Assembly (NCBI GenBank): GCA_913062665.1
Contig: CAJXVY010000043.1
Span: 1 to 5,072, forward strand
Origin: an uncultured Micrococcales bacterium
GTDB lineage: Bacteria; Actinomycetota; Actinomycetes; Actinomycetales; Microbacteriaceae
Direction: 5' to 3'
DNA length: 5,072 nt
The position numbers were made by a program, and so were the translations under genes. The notes beneath the pieces are model-generated. The model saw only the letters and a list, made by a program, of their open reading frames with translations. It made no database searches and was not told the origin of the DNA. The first letter of the stretch is position 1. Each line of letters starts with the position of its first letter. This document shows, piece after piece, positions 1 to 5,072 of this stretch.

Positions 1-464
1 CCCTGGGGGATAAAAATTGGATCATAGCCAAAACCTCCCTCTCCTCTTGGCTCTCTGGAGAGCTCTCCACTCCAAACTCCAGTAAATCCGTGTTCCCCCT
101 CGTTGTTCACGTATGCAATTGAACAAATGAAACTGGCCTCCCGATGGTCCATATCTTTCATTTGTGAAAGCAGGAGCTCGCGATTTTTTGCGTCATCTTT
201 CTCGCCACTCCACCGAGCTGACAAAATTCCAGGAGCGCCCCCCATTACCTCAACTGCTAACCCAGAGTCATCTGCGATTGTTGGTATTTTGGTGGCTTGA
301 AATGCAGAGCGAGCCTTGATCAGAGCGTTTTCATAGAAACTCACTCCATTTTCAACCGGCTCCTGGCCGCTGTATCCAATGAGCTCGATTCCTAAGTTTT
401 CACCAAGAATGGCCCGAACCTCATCGATTTTGTGGGTATTGCCGGTTGCCAGCTGAATCTTCAT
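1..464 (-). CDS. rdgB: RdgB/HAM1 non-canonical purine NTP pyrophosphatase, 3' end cut by window edge
   Basis: The enzyme hydrolyses ITP, dITP and XTP to the monophosphate plus pyrophosphate in the cytoplasm, keeping deaminated purines out of DNA and RNA. The first 154 codons are visible. They show the family signatures in order: TGNTHK with a following Glu (residues 7-15, nucleotide/phosphate binding), ENALIKA (45-51), ADDSGL (64-69, containing the expected catalytic Asp), SARW (82-85) and [11 protein letters not shown] (141-151). Members are usually about 190-200 residues, so some 40 residues, including the C-terminal Ser-His-Arg motif, should lie beyond position 1. The ATG at 464-462 overlaps the rph stop as ATGA. 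I see no Shine-Dalgarno sequence before it, so translation probably depends on coupling to rph. It is the third gene of the murI-rph-rdgB operon. The family is certain; the gene's intactness past the edge cannot be judged. Confidence 0.95.
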   Translation of the reverse strand, partial: MKIQLATGNTHKIDEVRAILGENLGIELIGYSGQEPVENGVSFYENALIKARSAFQATKIPTIADDSGLAVEVMGGAPGILSARWSGEKDDAKNRELLLSQMKDMDHREASFICSIAYVNNEGEHGFTGVWSGELSREPRGEGGFGYDPIFIPQ

Positions 465-1198
465 CGAAGCCGCAGCGTTTCACCGAGTGTCGACTTTTGA
501 ATATCCGTCAGCTCTGAAGTGGCTTTTTTTGCAAGCTTCAAAAGACCATTCAACTCCTCGTCTGAAAATGGAGCCCCCTCGGCCGTTCCCTGAACCTCAA
601 CAAATAATCCTCTTCCGGTTGTCACCACATTCATGTCAGTTTCAGCCCTGACATCCTCTACATACTCCAAATCAGTCAACAGCTTGCCGTCGACAACCCC
701 TACCGACACCGCGCTAACGGTGTCAATTAGTGGTGATTGGCCACTGATCATTTTTTTTGAGTATCCGTAATCAATGGCCTGAGCCAGGGCAACAAAGCCT
801 CCAGTAATTGCGGCGGTTCTTGTCCCGCCATCAGCCTGCAGTACATCACAATCAATGACAATTGTGTTCTCACCAAGCGATTTGAAATCAATCACCGACC
901 TAAGTGCTCTTCCAATTAGTCTCGATATCTCGTGAGTTCTTCCGCCAATTTTTCCCCGAACGCTCTCCCTGTCGCTTCGGTCGTGGGTGGCTCTGGGAAG
1001 CATTGAGTACTCTGCTGTCACCCAACCCTCGCCTGAGTCTTTTTTGAACCTCGGGACCCCGGGAGTAAAACTTGCGGTGCAGAGAACCTTGGTAGACCCG
1101 AAACTGATCAGCGCAGAGCCCTCGGCATGCTCACTCCAGCCCAAGTCAATATTCACACCTCTCAGCTGGTCTTCCGCTCGATTATTTGGTCTAGACAC
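461..1198 (-). CDS. rph: Ribonuclease PH
   Basis: This phosphorolytic 3'-to-5' exoribonuclease trims the 3' ends of tRNA precursors, using phosphate and releasing nucleoside diphosphates; the family forms hexameric rings. With the GTG start chosen here the protein has 245 residues, normal for the family. Visible motifs are [11 protein letters not shown] (58-68), [15 protein letters not shown] (86-100), [18 protein letters not shown] (116-133, with the phosphate-binding GTR at 125-127) and [10 protein letters not shown] (181-190), whose acidic residues 182 and 188 match the catalytic/metal positions. An in-frame TTG lies five codons upstream at 1213. The GTG at 1198-1196 is preferred because AGAGGA (1210-1205) sits six bases before it and because the product then begins [12 protein letters not shown], as relatives do. 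The start overlaps the end of murI by 8 bases, and the stop overlaps the rdgB start by 4. The position inside the operon implies co-transcription from the murI promoter. Confidence 0.97.
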   Translation of the reverse strand: MSRPNNRAEDQLRGVNIDLGWSEHAEGSALISFGSTKVLCTASFTPGVPRFKKDSGEGWVTAEYSMLPRATHDRSDRESVRGKIGGRTHEISRLIGRALRSVIDFKSLGENTIVIDCDVLQADGGTRTAAITGGFVALAQAIDYGYSKKMISGQSPLIDTVSAVSVGVVDGKLLTDLEYVEDVRAETDMNVVTTGRGLFVEVQGTAEGAPFSDEELNGLLKLAKKATSELTDIQKSTLGETLRLR

Positions 1199-2009
1199 TG
1201 TTTTTCCTCTCAATCTGCTCTACGCCCAATACCTCAGGGCCTAAAAACCTCTTGGCCAATAGTTCGAATTCTTGCTTGGTTCCAGTGGAAAGAAACCTGT
1301 AACTCGGAGAGGTTTCATTCGGAGCGAGTAATTGATGTTCGGTAAGAACTCGAAAAACATCCCCTGCCGTTTCCTCGGCGCTGCTAACCAGGTTAACTCC
1401 CTCACCCATCACAAATCCGATAGCCGCGGTGAGCAGCGGATAATGGGTGCAGCCAAGGACAAGAGTGTCGATATCTTTCTCCTTGAGGGGTTGTAAATAG
1501 CCTCTCGCTACCTCAAGTAATGCCTCTCCGCTGGTTTCCCCTCGCTCGACGAAGTCGACAAAATCTGGACAGGCTGCTGATGAGATATCCAGATTCAATG
1601 CCGCGGCAAAGGCGTCATCGTAACTCTTCGAAGATATCGTGGCATTCGTCCCAATCACGCCAACCCGACCATTTTTGGAAGTGGACACCGCCTTGCGAAC
1701 AGCAGGTTGAATCACCTCTACCACCGGGATGCCCTTTTCCTCGGTATAGCGCTCTCGGGCGTCCCTAAGCACAGCGGAAGAAGCGGAATTGCAGGCAATG
1801 ACTAACATCTTCACTCCCATCTCCACCAACTGATCCATAACCTCAAGAGCTAACCTACGAACCTCGGGGATGGTTTTTGGACCATACGGAGAGTTTGCAG
1901 TGTCACCCAAATAAATAATTGACTCATGGGGTAATTGGTCGATAATCGCTCTTGCCACGGTTAGCCCACCGACGCCGGAGTCGAAAATTCCAATAGGGGC
2001 CTGGTTCAC
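1191..2009 (-). CDS. murI: Glutamate racemase
   Basis: The enzyme converts L-glutamate to D-glutamate for peptidoglycan precursors in the cytoplasm, by a cofactor-independent two-cysteine mechanism. The 272-residue protein has the full set of family motifs: [14 protein letters not shown] (5-18, with Asp10 and Ser11), [11 protein letters not shown] (33-43), VIACNSAS (70-77, catalytic Cys73), VGVIGT (116-121) and [11 protein letters not shown] (183-193, catalytic Cys187 followed by His189). The start is a GTG at 2009-2007. No other in-frame start occurs before Met58, which would remove Asp10. There is no Shine-Dalgarno sequence, but a TAGACT box ends six bases upstream, suggesting a leaderless message. 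It is the first gene of the operon with rph and rdgB, and its stop codon overlaps the rph start. In M. tuberculosis murI is likewise followed by rphA and an rdgB homologue, though with one gene between murI and rphA. Confidence 0.97.
   Translation of the reverse strand: MNQAPIGIFDSGVGGLTVARAIIDQLPHESIIYLGDTANSPYGPKTIPEVRRLALEVMDQLVEMGVKMLVIACNSASSAVLRDARERYTEEKGIPVVEVIQPAVRKAVSTSKNGRVGVIGTNATISSKSYDDAFAAALNLDISSAACPDFVDFVERGETSGEALLEVARGYLQPLKEKDIDTLVLGCTHYPLLTAAIGFVMGEGVNLVSSAEETAGDVFRVLTEHQLLAPNETSPSYRFLSTGTKQEFELLAKRFLGPEVLGVEQIERKNSV
1199..1210 (-). promoter_or_regulatory. Ribosome binding site that decides the rph start
   Basis: On the minus strand AGAGGA (1210-1205) is followed by six bases, AAAACA, and then GTG (1198-1196). 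It lies inside the last codons of murI. The alternative TTG at 1213 would start upstream of this purine box and has no comparable site, so the box supports the GTG start. Confidence 0.7.
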
Positions 2010-2021
2010 GTTGACAGTCTA
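2010..2021 (-). promoter_or_regulatory. Probable -10 promoter element of murI operon, leaderless start
   Basis: The minus strand reads TAGACT (2021-2016), then GTCAAC, then the GTG start of murI. TAGACT fits the actinobacterial TANNNT -10 pattern. The first base of the start codon is the seventh base after it, where transcription would normally begin. No convincing -35 hexamer is seen 16-18 bases upstream, which weakens the call. Confidence 0.45.
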
Positions 2022-2059
2022 TTGTTTGACGTTGCTTCTCTGTTGATTGCAGCGGAGTG

Positions 2060-2071
2060 TAACCTGTTGGA
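2060..2071 (+). promoter_or_regulatory. Probable -10 promoter element of pncB, leaderless start
   Basis: TAACCT (2060-2065) matches TANNNT and is followed by GTTGGA and then ATG, so the predicted transcription start falls on the A of the start codon. The GGA directly abutting the ATG is too close to act as a Shine-Dalgarno site. As with murI, no good -35 hexamer is visible. Geometry identical to the murI promoter, in the same 62-base gap, supports the reading. Confidence 0.45.
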
Positions 2072-3340
2072 ATGACCAGTGCTCTAAAGACGGATCGTTA
2101 TGAACTAACGATGTTAGATGCCGCCCTTCAGTCTGGTAAGGCAGATAAGCAGGTGGTTTTCGAAGTTTTTTCTCGCTCGCTACCGGCTGGTAGAAGATTT
2201 GGAGTTTTTGCAGGAGTTGGTCGACTAATTGAACAAATAAAAAACTTCCGGTTCACGGACGAACAGTTGAAATTTCTAGAATCCGAAAAAATTGTCAGCA
2301 AAAAGACGCTCAACTGGCTGGCTGATTACTCGTTTACCGGAGAAATAGAGGGTTTTCACGAGGGTGAGATTTATTTCGGGAACTCTCCGGTGCTGACTAT
2401 CTCGGGAAGCTTTGCCGAATGCGTTGTTCTGGAAACGCTGGTTTTGTCGGTTTTGAATTATGACTCAGCTGTGGCGAGTGCTGCTGCCAGAATGCGCATA
2501 GCAGCAGGTGACCGCAAACTGATTGAAATGGGATCGAGAAGGGCCAATGAGGACGCTGCTGTTGCGGCTGCAAGGGCAAGCTACATAGCTGGATTCGACG
2601 CGACGAGCAATTTGCAGGCGCAACTGAGCTATGGAATACCAACCCTTGGAACCAGTGGGCATGCATTCACCCTTCTCTTTGATAGTGAGAGAGATGCTTT
2701 CGAAGCTCAATTGCAAGCAATGGGTGAAAAAACTACCTTCCTAGTTGACACCTTTGACGTTGAGACAGCAGTCAGCGCTGCTGTGGAGATGACAGCCGGC
2801 AAACTGGGAAATGTTCGAATTGACTCCGGTGATCTCGCAGAGACAACTCAGAGGGTCAGGCACCAATTGGATCAACTGGGCGCAAGAGATGCCAAAATCA
2901 CCGTCACAAATGATTTAGATGAGGATGCAATCGCGGCATTGGCCGCATATCCTGTTGATAGCTACGGGGTGGGAACATCTTTGGTCACCGGAAGCGGTGC
3001 TCCTACAGCTGGCTTTGTTTTCAAACTCGTTTCAAAAAAAGATGATGGAAACTGGATTGATGTTTCAAAAAAATCCTCGGGAAAAACTAACCTGCCTGGT
3101 CGAAAGGTAGCCACCCGAGTGATTGAAAATAAGTTCGCCACACTTGACCTAATATCGCGGCCGAATGACAACGCTCAAGGGAGATCGCTTCAGATGAGAT
3201 ACACAAGCGATGGCTCAATCCTGGACGTGCCAAGCCTCGAAAAAGCTCGTGAGAGATTCGCTCTCTCCCTTTCAGAACTGCCCTCTACCGCGAGAAGACT
3301 CAGTGATGGAGAACCAGTTCTGTCAGTTGCTACTTCTTGA
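2072..3340 (+). CDS. pncB: Nicotinate phosphoribosyltransferase
   Basis: The enzyme joins nicotinate and PRPP to form nicotinate mononucleotide, usually coupled to ATP hydrolysis, in the Preiss-Handler NAD salvage route in the cytoplasm. The 422-residue protein begins with the typical ALKTDRYELTML (4-15). It then shows GRRFGVFAGVGRL (40-52), GTSGHAF (193-199), where His197 lies at the position of the family's phosphorylatable His, LVDTFD (224-229), VRIDSGDL (248-255) and YGVGTSL (298-304). These motifs and the length fit the actinobacterial form. The start ATG directly follows a putative -10 box, suggesting a leaderless transcript. The gene is divergent from murI and converges on the DUF3039 gene, overlapping its 3' end by 11 bases. 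In M. tuberculosis pncB1 also lies near and divergent from the murI-rphA segment, but with clpS and several other genes in between. Confidence 0.96.
   Translation: MTSALKTDRYELTMLDAALQSGKADKQVVFEVFSRSLPAGRRFGVFAGVGRLIEQIKNFRFTDEQLKFLESEKIVSKKTLNWLADYSFTGEIEGFHEGEIYFGNSPVLTISGSFAECVVLETLVLSVLNYDSAVASAAARMRIAAGDRKLIEMGSRRANEDAAVAAARASYIAGFDATSNLQAQLSYGIPTLGTSGHAFTLLFDSERDAFEAQLQAMGEKTTFLVDTFDVETAVSAAVEMTAGKLGNVRIDSGDLAETTQRVRHQLDQLGARDAKITVTNDLDEDAIAALAAYPVDSYGVGTSLVTGSGAPTAGFVFKLVSKKDDGNWIDVSKKSSGKTNLPGRKVATRVIENKFATLDLISRPNDNAQGRSLQMRYTSDGSILDVPSLEKARERFALSLSELPSTARRLSDGEPVLSVATS
3029..3073 (+). repeat. Two identical 12-base A-tract copies inside pncB
   Basis: The string gtttcaaaaaaa occurs at 3029-3040 and again at 3062-3073. 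The copies are 33 bases apart and in the same frame, so each encodes Val-Ser-Lys-Lys (residues 320-323 and 331-334). This is a short local repeat within coding sequence, with no sign of a mobile origin. Confidence 0.6.
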
Positions 3341-3542
3341 TGCTCTCGTAAATTCGCTTGCAATCAGGACAAACGGGAAACTTCTCCGGGTCTCGGCCGG
3401 GCACCCACTTTTTTCCGCAGAGGGCGATTACTGGTGTTCCCATAACCGCGCTTTCGGTTATTTTGTTTTTCTGAACGTAATGTGAGTAGCGCTCGTGGTC
3501 GCCGCCCTCAAGAAGTTCCTGTTTTTCCTTTAGCTCTTCCAT
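3330..3542 (-). CDS. DUF3039 family small protein with a probable Cys metal site
   Basis: This 70-residue protein has no known function. It is recognised by the strongly conserved DUF3039 core: GDHERYSHYV (14-23), ALCGKKWVPGRDPEKFPVC (40-58) and the adjoining CPDC (58-61). Cys42, Cys58 and Cys61, perhaps with His16 or His21, look like a small zinc-ribbon-like site; metal binding is inferred from spacing only. There is no signal peptide or membrane segment, so it should be cytoplasmic. The first 13 residues are charged and short, so the protein is little more than the conserved core. Its ATG overlaps the stop of the upstream protease gene by one base (TGATG) with no clear Shine-Dalgarno site, so translational coupling is likely. 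Its 3' end runs 11 bases into the convergent pncB gene. Family assignment is from memory of the motif. Confidence 0.88.
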   Translation of the reverse strand: MEELKEKQELLEGGDHERYSHYVQKNKITESAVMGTPVIALCGKKWVPGRDPEKFPVCPDCKRIYESIKK

Positions 3543-4735
3543 CAGTTTGATTCTAAGTCCCTGCTGTCGCCAAGGGTTGCAACGAAACTTAGCCTCTGGC
3601 CAGCTCTGAGCGCCTCAATTTCAACTTCAGCTCCTGCCGGCTGGGCCCTTACGGCTGCAGTTAGTTCGCCACTTCCCTCAATTCTCTGCCCATCAAACAG
3701 CACAACAACATCCCCTGGCTGCAACCCAGCAAGTTCTGCTGCTCCGCCCGGGGTGAGCTCAACTATCTCGGCACCTGAAGCGAAGCTTGAGTTTGGAATC
3801 ACACTGTCGGTGACAAGCGCACCCAATAGACCGTGGCTTGCAAAACCTTTTTCAATAATTTCATCAGAAATTCTCAACGCCGTATTTGCGGGAATTGCAA
3901 AGCCAACTCCAATATTGCCGCTAGAGCCACTAGTTGCAATCGCAACGTTGATGCCCACCAAGCTTCCCTGCTGGTCGACCAATGCGCCTCCGGAATTTCC
4001 GGGGTTAATTGCTGCATCTGTTTGAATCACCTGTAAGTTGATAGGCCTTTGCGAGAATCCGTCCCAAAATCGCAATCCTGAGCCATTTCCATCCTCAACT
4101 TCGCTGCTAGCAACTTGAATCGTTCTGTTCAGTGCTGAAACAATTCCCTGTGTAACAGTTGAACTCAAGCCCAGCGGAGCGCCAATAGCAACCACTGGCT
4201 CTCCGACATTCAGCCCGTCAGAGTCCTTGATTTGTATGGGTTGGAAGCTCTCAGATCCAATCAAGCGAATCACTGCAATGTCATTTGTGGGATCAGTCCC
4301 AATAACCTCTGCGTCATAAACTCTTCCATCCCAAGCTTGGGCTGTGACATTTACATCATTTGTTGAGCCACCGAGTGTGACTACATGGGAATTTGTTAGA
4401 GCGTATCCATCCTCGGTGATCATCACTCCGCTTCCGTTACCACTTCCAGTGGAACTTGTAACGCTGAGAGTGACAACCGACGGACTGGCTGCAACGGCCG
4501 CGCCAGTCACCCAGTTGACAGCCTCAGTGTTGTTTACAACGACAGGAGCTGGGGCTTGCATGGAACTAAAGGCAACTAGCGAGGCTCCGGCGCCAATCGC
4601 GCCCCCAGTAAGCGCCGCAAAAGCCGCAATTACACTCATCGCCAGTGCCCTGGTCGATTTTTTTGACTTAGGCGAATCTGCCTTTTTTGATTCAACGGGG
4701 TAATACAAAAACTGGCCCGAAGAGCGTTCGTGCAT
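3542..4735 (-). CDS. HtrA/DegP-like trypsin-type serine protease with one PDZ domain, membrane anchored
   Basis: This is a predicted envelope quality-control protease of the actinobacterial HtrA/PepD type (397 residues). A cytoplasmic N-terminus rich in Lys and Ser (about 1-29) precedes one hydrophobic anchor (about 30-56), so the rest should lie outside the membrane. The trypsin-like domain (about 75-295) has the triad: His117 in TNSHVV, Asp152 in TNDIAVI and Ser248 in NPGNSGG. A PDZ domain follows (about 303-389), with GGAAELAGLQPGDVV at 330-344. A Ser/Gly/Asp-rich stretch with FWDGF (about 208-232) precedes the active-site Ser strand and is longer than I expect for the family. Two ATGs are adjacent, at 4738 and 4735. 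AAAGGAG ends three bases before the first and six before the second, so the second is chosen. The gene runs into the DUF3039 gene by a one-base overlap. The exact homologue name is not assigned. Confidence 0.94.
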   Translation of the reverse strand: MHERSSGQFLYYPVESKKADSPKSKKSTRALAMSVIAAFAALTGGAIGAGASLVAFSSMQAPAPVVVNNTEAVNWVTGAAVAASPSVVTLSVTSSTGSGNGSGVMITEDGYALTNSHVVTLGGSTNDVNVTAQAWDGRVYDAEVIGTDPTNDIAVIRLIGSESFQPIQIKDSDGLNVGEPVVAIGAPLGLSSTVTQGIVSALNRTIQVASSEVEDGNGSGLRFWDGFSQRPINLQVIQTDAAINPGNSGGALVDQQGSLVGINVAIATSGSSGNIGVGFAIPANTALRISDEIIEKGFASHGLLGALVTDSVIPNSSFASGAEIVELTPGGAAELAGLQPGDVVVLFDGQRIEGSGELTAAVRAQPAGAEVEIEALRAGQRLSFVATLGDSRDLESN

Positions 4736-4741
4736 CATTTG

Positions 4742-4748
4742 CTCCTTT
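4742..4748 (-). promoter_or_regulatory. Shine-Dalgarno site of the HtrA-like protease gene
   Basis: AAAGGAG on the minus strand (4748-4742) is the best ribosome binding site in the window. It leaves three bases to the ATG at 4738 and six to the ATG at 4735, which favours the latter. It contrasts with murI and pncB, which have no such site. Confidence 0.75.
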
Positions 4749-4755
4749 CAAAACA

Positions 4756-4764
4756 GTTTTAGCA
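4756..4764 (-). promoter_or_regulatory. Possible extended -10 element for the protease-DUF3039 unit
   Basis: TGCTAAAAC (4764-4756, minus strand) resembles an extended -10 box, except that the last base is C rather than T. It would place the transcription start near 4749, just upstream of the Shine-Dalgarno site. No clear -35 is seen. This is a weak call. Confidence 0.25.
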
Positions 4765-4795
4765 TGCCAGCCATTTCTGAAGGCTTGGTGATAAC

Positions 4796-4818
4796 AACCT
4801 GAATATTGGCTTCAGGCT
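4796..4818 (-). terminator. Inverted repeat after the right-edge gene, possible weak terminator
   Basis: On the minus strand AGCCTGAA (4818-4811) pairs with TTCAGGTT (4803-4796) around a seven-base loop, giving eight pairs including one G-T. It begins three bases after the stop codon of the upstream gene, and TTGTTAT overlaps and follows its right arm. It lacks a long T run, so it may be a weak terminator, an RNA-stabilising hairpin or an operator for the protease gene. Confidence 0.35.
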
Positions 4819-4820
4819 TC

Positions 4821-5072
4821 CTAGCCAATCAATCGAGTTTCCCGAGGCAACGGAAGAGCTGTTATGAGCAGGGAATTGCTACTAACTGAAATTGAGCCAG
4901 CATTGATAACCCAAGGGCTTCCAATTGGTTTGTAATCGACCTGAAACTCAACTGTCGCTCTAGCGCTGAAATCCCCGCTGCTGCCAAATATATGACCAAC
5001 CCTGAAACCTGACTTACCAAAACTCCAATTGGCAGACTTTGGCAGAAAGCGGACACTAACCGGCTGATCAAA
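4821..5072 (-). CDS. C-terminal fragment of an unrecognised protein, 5' end beyond window
   Basis: An open minus-strand frame enters from the right edge and runs 83 codons to a TAG at 4823-4821. I do not recognise it. The fragment has no Cys and no membrane segment. It has alternating hydrophobic and polar residues with many Ser and Gly (for example ARATVEFQVDYKPIG at 37-51 and AGSISVSSNSLLITALP at 58-74), which suggests beta strands as in secreted or surface proteins. A second minus frame (5071-4862, 69 codons from a TTG at the edge) is also open, but it has no natural start and the composition of a shadow frame. The gene is co-directional with the protease gene and ends about 85 bases before it. 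Whether the two share a transcript is unclear because of the inverted repeat between them. Confidence 0.55.
   Translation of the reverse strand, partial: FDQPVSVRFLPKSANWSFGKSGFRVGHIFGSSGDFSARATVEFQVDYKPIGSPWVINAGSISVSSNSLLITALPLPRETRLIG

Noticed and set aside
103..300. Plus-strand open frame of 65 codons
   Set aside because: It is antisense to rdgB, whose minus frame carries all the expected family motifs, and its own translation looks like nothing known.
987..1345. Two plus-strand open frames opposite rph and murI
   Set aside because: Both lie within confidently assigned minus-strand genes and show no motif or start signal.
2026..2048. TTGACG (2026-2031) and TTGATT (2043-2048) as -35 boxes for pncB
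   Set aside because: Their spacers to TAACCT are 28 and 11 bases, outside the workable range near 17, so neither was called.
2397..2716. Two minus-strand open frames opposite pncB
   Set aside because: The pncB frame explains this stretch fully. These translations are rich in His, Cys, Ser and Gln, as reverse-complement shadows often are.
3309..3325. Small hairpin AGAA...TTCT near the end of pncB as a terminator
   Set aside because: The stem is only four base pairs with no following T run, so it does not support a terminator.
4344..4703. Plus-strand open frame of 119 codons opposite the HtrA-like gene
   Set aside because: Its Ala/Val/Pro/Thr-rich translation is the complement of the low-complexity N-terminal half of the protease, and it has no ribosome binding site or family motif.
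4862..5071. Minus-strand open frame of 69 codons at the right edge, starting with TTG
   Set aside because: It overlaps the longer 83-codon frame that runs to its own stop. Its start is only the first TTG in the window, and its composition looks like a shadow.

Overview
This window looks like ordinary chromosomal housekeeping DNA from an actinobacterium with a fairly low G+C content (about half G+C by eye). Three things point that way. A DUF3039 protein is present, a small family known mainly from Actinomycetota. The order murI-rph-rdgB, with a divergent nicotinate phosphoribosyltransferase gene, is an actinobacterial arrangement seen in a looser form in Mycobacterium tuberculosis. Several genes seem to start without a ribosome binding site, right behind a TANNNT -10 box. 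The small gene distances, frequent overlaps and moderate G+C fit a streamlined aquatic Microbacteriaceae (Aquiluna/Rhodoluna-like). That placement is inference and cannot be fixed from this sequence alone.

Layout from left to right. The left arm (1-2009, minus strand) is a tightly packed operon transcribed leftward: murI (glutamate racemase), rph (RNase PH) and rdgB (non-canonical purine NTP pyrophosphatase, cut off by the left edge). murI and rph overlap by 8 bases, and rph and rdgB by 4 (ATGA). A 62-base divergent intergenic region (2010-2071) separates murI from pncB (nicotinate phosphoribosyltransferase, plus strand, 2072-3340). In this gap each gene has a TANNNT box whose last base lies exactly six bases before its start codon, which suggests two leaderless transcripts.

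The right arm (3330-4735, minus strand) is a two-gene unit: a membrane-anchored HtrA-type serine protease with one PDZ domain, followed by the DUF3039 gene with a one-base stop/start overlap (TGATG). The DUF3039 gene converges on pncB and overlaps its 3' end by 11 bases. Upstream of the protease gene, the right edge holds the last 83 codons of an unrecognised minus-strand gene (4821-5072), then a short gap with an inverted repeat and the protease gene's probable promoter and ribosome binding site.

The genes cover separate core functions: D-glutamate for peptidoglycan (murI), tRNA 3'-end trimming (rph), cleaning of the nucleotide pool (rdgB), NAD salvage (pncB) and envelope protein quality control (HtrA). 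I found no mobile element, CRISPR array, RNA gene or clearly new multi-gene system. The points most worth a second look are the symmetric leaderless divergent promoters, the coupled HtrA-DUF3039 pair, and the compaction of the pncB-murI-rph-rdgB neighbourhood, where clpS and other genes found in mycobacteria are absent.
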